A DNA stretch of 64,000 nt from Psococerastis gibbosa (Eukaryota; Arthropoda; Insecta; Psocodea; Psocidae): NCBI GenBank assembly GCA_963971405.1, contig OZ020484.1, forward strand, positions 28,294,770 through 28,358,769. The letters are read 5' to 3'. Positions 47,415-59,400 of this stretch are shown here, piece after piece. Under the pieces are notes generated by a model, which ran no database searches, was not told the DNA's origin, and saw only the letters and a program-made list of their open reading frames with translations. Numbering within the stretch: position 1 is the first letter of the stretch; each line of letters begins with the position of its first letter. The position numbers and the translations under genes were made by a program.

Positions 47415-50400
47415 CTGCAAAAATTAAGAGCATTTATATTAATTAGGTACTCTACATTATCACTTGAAGCATTGAAGCAACTCCTTATTATGAATGAAGG
47501 AATTTGATTATATATTTTATGGACGAAATTCCATTCCCATTGATTTCGGGACATTCTGGTCTGACCTGCTGCAGCCAGCAGGACCTGTCTGAGGGCCTCC
47601 TCGTAGTCCGGGGCATATAGACAGGCAGAACATGCCTTTGAGGTCTGGGGGGACGATGCTGTACATATTTATAATGGATGCTGTTGACTAGATCCAATTG
47701 AAAAAAAATAGAAAGTCTTTTTCTGCCTAACCCACGTCCAAAAACAATACAATTTACAAAATACATACGCTTAACGTAAACAATCTTATTCTAACAATGC
47801 ATAAGAAGAACTTATTCTAAAGTGACGTGACGTAAAAAAAAAAAACACATACAGTAAATATCTAGACAGTATTCTTATTCTAAACCTATTCTGTTCCTAG
47901 TAATTTTTTCAGCAACTGGCTTTTGAACCCACGAATCTTTGGCTGCGATCTAATTTCCTTATCTAGGGAGTTCCACTGGCGGCAGACATTTACAAAAAAA
48001 GCACTACCATATAAAGCTGTGTTATGTCGGGGTATTCGCAATTCAAGTCCATTTCTATGGGAATTCAATGGCTTTAGGCGGTCATATAGATATGGAGGAG
48101 CTGCACTGTTCAAAACCTTATATACTAATAATAGTGAGTGGAAAGTTCTTCTTTCACCTAATTTCTTTCCCTATTTTTCTCACTATATAGTCAACCTAAT
48201 GCGAGAAAAGCATGCTTACCATAATAGGATTGACATAACGCGGTGGTCTCGAACGGCGATAGATGCTTTCACCCATTGAAGAAGCTCTGAAATGAAATTA
48301 TGCAATACATTGATATTGGTTCACTTACGATGCGTATGAAAGAAGAAACTGACCCCATATCCCATCGGGTGTGAACAGCGGGATGCGTTAATATTGATAT
48401 CATTATTTTGTAAACTTATACTTATACTACTACTTTTCTAATACTTTGAATGCACCAAATTTCCATAGAAACGGGATGTCATAGTAGTTCGGAAGGCAGA
48501 CTTAAGCAGCCTTATTATTATTATTTGGCTTTTATTTATATGGACGTGGGGCTACTTATATAGAACCTTACCCCGCCCGCGATCCCATGGATTTTTGGAC
48601 ATTGGAATGGTTTTTAGAATTTGTGGCTGTTGGGGAACTGGTATACGCCTTTGATGTCACCCTACACCGGCTGCAAAAGCTATCATGAACGATCTGAGAC
48701 AAGCTTACCAATGACACAATATAACAGGCGTAAGCGTGACTTAGCCAAGTTCCGATACGCGTCATAAGCAGCCTCACCTTGTAATAGCGTCCAACGTCAT
48801 AGCCAACGGATCAGGCACCCGAGCAGCAGTTTTCGACAGAAGTCCCATTACCCCTCGACCTGTACCCCTGTAAAATCCGTCCAAGCCTGAGCAGGGAGCT
48901 CCACGGGCTGGTAACATAGTTACGCCCGACACGCCGAGAGAGCAGCCGTGGGGATATGAGTGCGCGCAATTCCAAACACCAGGTGGAGCCGTGGGGTCTG
49001 CACAGATCTGGCTTCGAACTGCAGCGTTTTGAGTAGCTGCCGTGCCAAGGAGTACCGAGGCGTTTGCTGATGCGCCAACGTCTAGACCGAGAATGCCCTC
49101 CACACCAGCGCTCACAACGTCTGAAAACTCCTCAGGCAACATAGCACCATCCTGTAAAAAAATACAATAGTGTGTGGGGAAATAGTCCCACAATACGAAC
49201 AAAGCACTCACAGTAAGGAGGGAAATACATCAAGAGACAATCGGAGGGGAAATACCTTTTAGGCATGAAAGGAAATCACAAATGCAATGGAGAACTTTCT
49301 TTTAGAAAAATGGAGAGCTTCCGCCTTGCTGTGATTGGCGCGGCGCATCACTGGACTTAAGTTATGGAGAGAGGGCCAGTTCTATTTTTAGTTGTCGCGA
49401 GTGGCAACCCTGTTGTAGAGGAACTAAAATCAAACAGAGTTCCGTTGCCACTCACGAAAATTGAACCGCACCTCTAGTAGTAGTAGTATGGTTGGACACA
49501 GTCCCAGGCCACGGTGTGGGCCCATAGGACAGGGGACCTCCTGATTATAGTGGATTCCGAACCACTTGGGAAACACGGTGAAGTCACACGATTAGTTCGG
49601 AGGTGACCAGGACAAGTCCTACTATGTTTCCCTACCGGCACTGTGCACACTACCAAGTTATCTGCATCTTTGAACCTGCTCTGGTCCGCTGGATTCAACT
49701 TGGTAAGGCGGCCGGCACCTCTATATAAATCAAGTCCGGTGATGCGCCGCGCCAATCAGGATTACAGGAGGGAGAGCATTGTTTCGTTTTTTTCTATAGG
49801 AAAGTTCTTCATTGTTCCTATGGATTGGTGAATTAATCTGTCGACCTTGCTATAGTTTGACTTATCACTTACAATAGAAGCCAAAGGGCGAAGAGCTAAA
49901 CGCGCCCGCGGATTTGTCAAAACATTAACTCCCACTACTAGCACATGAAACTGCTGGAGAATCTGTGACAAATAATGAGAAGCAATCCGATCTCGCAGCG
50001 ATATAAAATCACAGCCATTTCCGTCTACTTCCATTCCAAATAGCCTGAAAAAAATTTACATCAAAACGATTAATATATCGTAAACATGAGGCTCCCATTG
50101 TAATTGGTCGAGAATCGAACCACATTTGAAACAATTTTCCAATGTTATTTTTAGTGTTTTAATTTCCCCATCGGGAATTCACAAACTTATATTATAATGT
50201 CGCCTCTGCCCTTTCACATGCTCACGAGAAGTAAAGGACCAATGGGATGGGAACCAACGAGTACCATAGTAAATATTTATTCTATGACGAGTACACTGCA
50301 CATTTCGTCGCCCATTTCTTTAGTCGTAACCGCGAAGTAAAATTGAGTTCTAATCGGAGAATTCAGCAGATTTTTTCGTTTGAAAAAATGTACTCACTTA

Positions 50401-53400
50401 ATGGATAGATTATTGATAGGTGTGGCAGCAGGAGCTGCAGTGTTGATGAGGGCACTGAAGACCTTTGGTATGGGCCAGTCGCAGTCGGCAGGTACGCGTG
50501 CAGGATTGGGAGCTAATGTTAAATCCACCACTAAATCAGAACACTGCAGGTGTTCTACCATGACGTGCTCTCCTGATACCTCCTCCTGGAACATAAACAA
50601 CAAAACATGATTTAAAGCAGAGTTCAATCCAGTATTATTAGTAAGATGACTGTTGTTCGCGGAACACTTGAGCAGTACGCCTTAGTGAACTCACGGTGAT
50701 TTTTCGGAGGTTCGAAGAGAATGAGGATCTGCAACTAGTCCTTAGGCTAGATTAATTGGGTTATCTTGCCACTATTGCAGGTATAATATAAGTGGGGCAT
50801 GACTAGGTATCTATGATAGACGATAGTTGTATTTGAGCTGCTTGTACATTATCACCTCAAGGTTGGGGACAGAAGCAATCAGCTGTAATTTATAAAAAAA
50901 ATTTACAGGGTAGCAATAATATAATTTTACTCCTCAGGTTTAGGTACAAGCAGGTATGAATTTATTTAGTGTACACATTCACTTATCGCGTACGGTAATA
51001 AGGAATATCTCACCTTCCGCGAAGTAACAACAGGACTGTGTAGAAGTGCAATATCTCGCCTCATATTTGCTTGAAGACTCTCAATCGAGCTCCATTGAGT
51101 TAGAGTGGCTAAAATTTCCATTAACCAAGGCCAATCAATGCGCAACACATGTTCTACAATTAATAAAGATCCAAATTTGGCAACATCTTCACCTGGGCGC
51201 CCGTGCTTCCTCAGTATCGTCAACTGAAAACAAAGTGTATTTTAGAAAATAACGATGTCTGCGCGAAATTACTCAATAACATTCAATGACTTGAAGTAGG
51301 TAGGTAAGATTTAGGTAGGTGATACCGCTTACAGACAATATCTTAAGGTCCAACAGAAGCATGTATACGGGTTCACTCGTACCAGTTACTTCTCACTGCC
51401 ATGAGATTTATCTGCGAGTAAAATCAGTAATAATTATACAGTGTTTCACTCACTAAAATACAATAAATAGCCCAAATAAGCCAGATTACCTCAACAGCAG
51501 GTCTATTTCTGGCACTAGCAGCAGCATGAAGCACGGTTGGCATATCCGCGTCCAGTCTTTGGTCATCAATCTGGACCCTGTGGATATACGCCTGGAGCAC
51601 CGACATGTGCCTCGAAAGCCTGTACTGCACCCAGATAGCAGCACGTTGACGCCGACGTAGCTCGCCAAATAACGGCTTTGTGATTATCATTTTATTCAAG
51701 TCCACCTGAATAAGATATTAACACAGTTTAAGAGGGAATCAGACACCCCATTATCCTTCAAATTTCATAATAAATATTTATTAATGAGGTGTCTCAAATC
51801 AGAATAAATGTCCCTTTTAATATATTGTAGAGTGTAGGCTATAGTATGTGCAACAGTTGTGAAAAGTGGCAACAGTAATGCAAATTTAACACTATCCATA
51901 ATTGTGGCCAAAAAGCTTACCATGAAATGCTATTTTATTATCACTTACATGAATATAGTCTTTGATTTGCGGCTGCGCGACACCCCGGATGTAATTATTC
52001 TCAAGCCACGACGCGAGTTCCAGCGAGACTTGCTTCCACCGTTGAGCCACAGCCACTTCCCACTCCGCGGCACCCTCATTCAGACTAAAGTAAGCTATTT
52101 CACGCAGAGCACCATCCAAATCTTCATGCGACTGGAAAGCCACAAGCATAAGTCATAATTTTTTGTTTTTCTACAGGAAACTAATATTCAAAACGGCAAC
52201 AAAGTTAATATTACTGCGGTAGCATGAGCATCGAAGCGCTATAAAAGTATCGTAAACTTACCAAAGAGAGGCCACAGCCAGGTAGTGAGAGAAATAATTC
52301 AAGACTACTTCTCTCTGCTTCCATTGCTCTCCGTGCACGTCGTGCCAGTCGCTCGTCCTGCGTTAGCAAAAGCACCCTCTGACGAGACTGAAGAAAGCTA
52401 ACCCAGTAAACAACCACCTTGTCTTTACGTGTCTCTTTCAGCACCTGGAAATGCTATACACTTAAAATATGCCCTAAGTAAGAACAACTGCGGTTAGAAT
52501 GCTAGGAGCGAGGGATATGGTGATAGTGAGATCAAACTATGGCTTGAGTTTGTCATATTTGCATCAGAAAAACCGTGGCACCACAACAACCCCTGTAGAC
52601 TGGTAGAGGATCCTCTGTCTTGGCCACTGCTCTATTTGGGATGTTGCTACCAATGAAGGCAAGGTGCCCATTAGGGTGAGTTGGAACCAGGCCAGGCGGA
52701 ATAAAAGCAGTGATTCCACATGTGTATGACTGACCTCAAACACTTGGTTATGGTGAGCCCACAGCGCAGTGATGGTAGATATAAGGTGAGGGCGGTGATT
52801 CAGTCCGCCTTCAACTACTGAGTGACCCTGCATGTCTTGCATCACTATACGAATTCATTAAGGCATGTATTGTAATATCAATCGCAAGTTAAACCTAAAG
52901 TTACAAAGTCAAGGCTTAACACAGAATTCCAAACAGAAGAGGCCAAATTAAAAAACTTCTGATGCTTCCATTAGGGCAAGCGTACTGACTACACAGAGAG
53001 CACTCCTTGAAATGGACAGTGTCAATCATTCAATTTTAGTATTATTTTATTCTTTGGGTAAAACTTACATTTGCATTGGGTGTTAATTCGGTTTCTGAAT
53101 CAGAGCTGGCACTCGAACTGCGCGACCTCTTCCGCACCGACCGGAAACTGACTCTCTCCTCACCCCAGTCATCTCGACTCAACTGAACTGCAATTTCTCG
53201 CCCCTTGTTATTATAGACGCTCCATAGTAACACCCTGTCTTTGCAAGCGTCATCCCACGTGTATAAAAGCGACTGGTATGGACTTAAAAGAGCAACCTGA
53301 AAACAACAAGTTATGCTATTAAGTATATTAGGAGGGGTAGTGAGCGAATATACCATTTGGGCATGACGTAAGTGGCTGGTGTAGACCCATTCCTAATTAT

Positions 53401-56400
53401 AAGTGCGGATGATTACAAATGCACAACTTTAGTATATGATCCACTACTCTGCATAGCGATACGATGCATTACTTAAGTATAGGGATGTGCCGAGCCAATC
53501 ACAGCATGGCGGAGGCCCGCTATGATGTATAGATATCATTAGGTTTTGACCACTTACTAGGCCAATTTCAAAAGTTGTGTGTAGCCTATATTGTATTTAT
53601 TTATTTTATTAACTGTCGTTCCGTGTCAACAACGTATAACCCACACATTGCCATGCTACAATTTGCGTGTTCCCACTATCGGGATAGAAAGTACTGTCGA
53701 TACCCTACCTCTTGGTTTACGATTAAAATCTACGATGATTTAAATTCTACCCTTCTAATTCGTCATTTATGCAATATAGTACAGCTTATTAGCCAATAAA
53801 AATATTTTTTTCCACTGTTTTTTAACGTTAAATTACTTAAATTCTTACTTGTGGACAGTCTTTCTGATGCAACTTCAGAAACAAGTCTGCACATTGATTG
53901 TCCACGCGGACAGGAGCGTCTCCCACTTGATACGGCCTAAATAGCACTCGGAGAGGACCATCACTTCCTCCTGACACCACAACGGTGAGCCCACACTGCG
54001 GAAATTAATGTAAGAAATACAATTATTATAGATCACTACTTATAATTAGAGAACTCATGAAGGATAATGGTTCGCTCGATGGAAAATAAATGACACAGTA
54101 CGCTAACATCCTGGTTGGGTTTGTATGTCCCACCAGTGACCAGGGACCCACCCTGGTCCAGGGTCGATTATCAATGGCGGATGACTTTTCGTTTAAAATA
54201 CGAAATGAATTCGAAGCTGAAGGAATAATATGTTTTTTTTTTCAATTAAGTGATATAATAAATCAGAGTTTGGTATTGTTCTAGAATCAGGCCCATAACC
54301 AGACCCCCCGAAATTCCTTGGTTTTACACTAGATAGGATTGCTATTTCTAGACGTGTGACTTTTTACTACATACTATAGAATCGTAGTAGAGTATATATA
54401 AACTTACTCCTTTATCCATGCGTAGGGCCGTAACATGAGGCGTATAGACTGGAAATATCGGAGATATGTGTTTGCTATCCCTCAGTCGCACGACCATGCG
54501 CAGCGAGTCCGTGTCCGGCCAAAATGGAACGCACTGAAATATAAATATTATTCTTTGCAATGCCTGATATTTATGTTGTAGGCCAGGAATCTTTTTTGTT
54601 CCCGAGGCCATTATTCGTGATCTTAACTACTCATGCACCTTCGCGGAGCCTTACCGCATTCTCATACATTACAGGTTCTGCATAAGATACCGTAGCATGC
54701 GTAAAATCCCGGGAAGGGGAGAGGGTTTTAAAATCAGCTAGCTTTACTTCGTATACTTTAATACTTAAACGTATACAATTACAGACAATCATTATTATTA
54801 CATACTGTACGTCCCCGGTCTAACGGCGGATAAATCATTTTTTCCAACTGGGTTTCGGGTCCAGGGTCTAGGACTTCAGGAGAAATTTTAAAATACAATA
54901 GGAAAGAAGTCGTTCGTCAGCATGTCACATGAAATGAGATTTCAAAACACTTTAAAAACAAACGAAGAACAAGCCTTTTTTATTAAATTAATTAAATTCT
55001 TCTTAAATCAGCGTTCTTCAGCCACAATGATATGGAAATTGCCAGATAACAATTCAGGAAAAATATAAGCTTTCACAGTAAATATACATTTTCTCATCTG
55101 AAATATTATTACCCTAAAACGAACAAGAAAATGTGCTTTACACTGATTTTATGCAATACTGGTAATTCAGCAGGCTATTTGTTAGGCCTCTTCATCTCAC
55201 GATTTTCATATCTTTACGGTTGCAGAACGAGGAATTAATTAATTTCGTCAAAAAGATACGGTAATCAGTTGTTTACAAAATATATTGAAATCTCTGAATT
55301 ATACCCTAGGTTGAAATTATGTTTCAAGGAAAGATAACAACAAATGAAATACCTGTCCTGGGGCAATATCATTCCATAAATCAGCCCGTTCATTGTCTTC
55401 CATAAATCGCAGATGCTTTTTGCAACCATTTTCAACGAGAAGATGAGGTAGGAATGTGAGAATTTTGCATAATGCCGGATTTACAGTGGATGCTTCACAC
55501 TGTACAATTATCCGGTAGCGCTTCCGGCGCTCTCTATCCCTGCAATCAAATATCATTATCAATTTTAACCCGACATAACACGATTCTTGTCGATAAACAT
55601 CATATAATAGGCAATCGAGCGACAATAACAAATAGTGTAGATGGTAACACGATGCCCCTGAAGGGCAGAGATGGTGGGTTCGAGCTCCGCTCTGCCTAGC
55701 TTTTTATCGCTTCCCTTCTCCGGACATAAACCAAATATCGTCATTGAATTATTGAAATTAATTGAAATGAACCAAAATTAGTCACAAAAGAATGTTTCAT
55801 TTCGTTAGTTTACCATATTTCACGTTTCATGCGTCGATAAAACTTCAGTTTCAGCCTACCCGGCTACTAGTGTCTAATCTAACATATTTGCCGCTTCACA
55901 CTGCGTTTAATTCATAAACTCCCCAGTACATGTTCTTCCTTAGGTGCTTATTCCACCGACCGGCTAGGGCTAAATACAAATGCGGTGACGTGGTAACAGA
56001 CATTCAAGACTTAGGAGGGGATTCCACCGACCTCGCATTGCAGAATGCAAATGACGTTGACGGAAATATTTGTTTTACTCTATGCCATAGTTAAAATTGA
56101 TTAATGATCATACAGTAAGGCGGGGTTTCCACATACGTCAATCGTCAATGAGAATGAAGGTTTAGCAGACATTAAAGACATACTAAAAATTCTGCTACCA
56201 CGTCAAAACCATATTTCTCATTGAAGATTGACGTATATGGAAACCCCGCCTAAAATCACAAACAAACAAACTAAAATTAAAAAATGGCGTCATGGAATAT
56301 GTTAAGTACAAACATTTTAATAGATTTCTATAAAAAGAAAAATTCAAATTTCCGTCAATGTCATGTGCATTCTGCAATGCGAGGTCGGTAGAAACCCCGC

Positions 56401-59400
56401 CTAAGTCTTGAATGACTGCTACCACGTCACCGATTTTTTATTTAGCCCTAGCCGGTCGGTGGAATCCCCGCCTTATTGTTTTTGAAAAGGGCATACCAAC
56501 CTGCAAATGACCAATCCGGAACAACCTACAGGATCAATGGAAAATGCGGAAGACCATGAAGAGTTAAGCACACGCAATCGGACGGAACGGGCTCTCTGCT
56601 TCCGGTAGCAAAATAACAATGGGTTTGATCCAACCCACTCATGGACCACGTCTGATCCAGACCCCTAATAACAGAAAATATCGATAATTTACAAGTTACT
56701 TTATTTTATAGACGTACTTTAGTGACCCATTGAACCTTGCCCTGCCAACGACCGCATTGATATTTTCCGACATTATTAGTAACTATTCCATATGAATTTT
56801 GGCTGCTGGCAAACTGGTAAGCGTTGACAATGAACTAGCTGAGACATGCTTACCATTGACGCAATGTAAGAGTCATAACCGTGACTAAGCCAATGAACGA
56901 GTCTATTTTACGAGTTAGTTTCACTCAATCAGAACATTAAGCACAATTATACTATTTCGATGGAAGGTTTAAAGACGTGAAAAAGCGCTTTGACAGAAAT
57001 CTTTTATTCCCGTGCTTTGATCTACCAAGATTTAGAAACAAACATGGCAAAAGAGCCTTAAAGTACGTTATTCCTGAACTATTCAACAGTATTCCAATAA
57101 ATCTTCTCACGCACAAGAAAGTTTCAGAATGTAAAAGACTTCAACAAATTTTTCTCTTCTAAAATGTAGCAGTACGATGCAGTGGCGGCGCTACGGGGGT
57201 GCCCGAGGGGGCCTGGCCCCCCCAACCGTTTCTCCGGCTCCTCCGGGGCCCCCCCACTTTTGAGATATTTTACATGTTGTTAAATTGCAGAATTAGTGAA
57301 CGGTATGCCTACTCCCAATGAAAAATGTTTTGTTTTTTCATTGGCCCCCCCAGATAGAAGTCATGCCCCTCCATGGCCCCCCGCCTTAAAATTTCTAGCG
57401 CCGCCACTGGTACGATGGATTCTTGTTTTTTCTTTTTTGATAACATAAAAGCATTTTCTTGGGACCCATGAGGTCCAATTGAAGTGTACAATTGTTTTTT
57501 TTTCTTTTTTCTTCTAATATATGCACCCTGCCGACCAGGGTTGAATTGGTTGGTTGACCAGGTTGAATCCAGCGGACCAGAGCAGGTTCAAAGCTGCTGA
57601 TAACTTGGTCGTGTGCAGAGTGCCGGTAGGGAAACATGGTAGGACTTGTCCCGGTCACCTCCGAACTAATCGTGTGACTTCACTGTCTTTCCCAAGTGGT
57701 TCGGAATCCACTATAATCAGGAGGCCCACTGTCCTATGGGCTGGCATAGGACAGTGAAGTCGGGGTCGCTCTATGGGCCCAAATATGAGGCCTAAGTCGT
57801 TATTAACCCGACGAACACTACTACTACTACTACCCTGCCGACCGGGTAGGCGGTAGGGGGAAAAAAAAAGTAGACCCTACGACGATGATAATAACAAAAA
57901 TTGCTGCTAAAGTAACGCTTACCTGAATGAACTCCATAATCGTGTAATTTGCTACTTTATTGGTTTGTAGGGATTTTAGGTGCTACAATAGGTAGTGTCG
58001 TAGGTACTATGTTTTTATCAAAGTACAGAAACTACTTCGGTGTCGCCATCTGCGGTTGGAGAATGGTGAAATGTTATGTGTTCCCAATCGTTCTTTGTGG
58101 TATAGAGGGATGGACGTTGACACAAGCTATGGAGAACAGAATCAGTGCATTTGAAATGTGGGTATACAGAAGAATGCTGCGCATATCCTGGAGAGGTTGT
58201 GTCCCTAATGCTGAGGTTCTGAGGCGAATGAATACAGAAGCCGAGTTGCTGCTGACGGTTAAGAAACGGAAACTAAGATCTGATGAGGAACGAAAAGTAT
58301 GAATGTAATAATCCAAGGGAAGATGGAAGGACAGAGGGCTCCCGGCAGAAGAAGAACATCCTGGTTGAAAAACCTGAGACAGTGGATGACTTCCATTTTC
58401 AGAGCAGCAGTCTTCAAGGTCTAAATTGTAATGATAAAAGAGGCATTTAAAGTAGAAGTAAGTTTTAACTGAGAAGAAAAAGAAATTAAAATTATTCAGT
58501 AGGTAACTCACTCGAATTTGGAGGGACAGCCCGGTTTTATTGAGAAGCCAGTATGGTGAGTAGAGGATGAGAGACAACCGGTCAGATCGGACAATGCTGA
58601 CACTCAAACTCAGCTGCTTGTTGCCGCTTTCCGTGTCTTGCTGAGGCGTGAATGTCACTGACTTGTCCTTACACTCGGGAGTCAGTGAAAATGAGCCAGA
58701 CCACGGCAGACCCATGTATTCAGGTACCTACAAATGATTTGAGAGAGATGTTAATGAAAGTGAGACATTGCTATAGCCAAGCTGTACCGTACTGCAGCCC
58801 GATCATGGTGATTTTATTCAATTGTTTTAAACAAATGAGTGCCAAATGCGCGGGAAATTCAAATTGATGAATTGATATTCTTGGTGATTTTTCAATTTTT
58901 TTCTCCCGTAGATGAAGACATTCTTATTATATTTGATTTCAATTCATTTCAATTCTACCTGTACATTTTAATGTTTAATAGTATTTTCCTTGAATTATTA
59001 AACAATCCAACCATTCTCTTGTATTCTAATAATTTATTAATTTGAATTTCACGCGCATATGTTAACACGTGACACCTTACAACTGCGGTATTAAAACAAT
59101 AAACCCCAGTATTATAATAATCACAAATCGCAATGATCGGGCTGCAGGTGGTAAAACGTTATACGAGTAGGTATACTGTGGTAACATAGGACTCGTTTGT
59201 TTTTCTTATGTTGGACGCTTTATTGAGCCATTAACGCCAAGTACTTCCAGTATTCTTATCGATCCTAAGCAAATGATGACACATTCAATCTGAACAAGTT
59301 CCACTATAACAGTATTGCAACTAACACTGTCAGCAATATTAACTACTAAGAAGTTGGGACTCCGGTAATTGGGAATTAATACTTACATCAATAGTGATAA

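Noticed and set aside
55627..55700. tRNA-like sequence with GGTTCGAGCTCC
   Set aside because: No cloverleaf with a proper acceptor stem or anticodon loop; at most a SINE head.
57309..57491. Short frame resembling the one near 12837-13031
   Set aside because: Both lie over the hAT MITE; the shared residues come from the repeat, not from a protein.
57903..57951. Extra VPS13B exon suggested by attcag|gtaagc on the minus strand
   Set aside because: Flanking exons 58727-58512 and 56664-56501 already join in phase and match the family without it.
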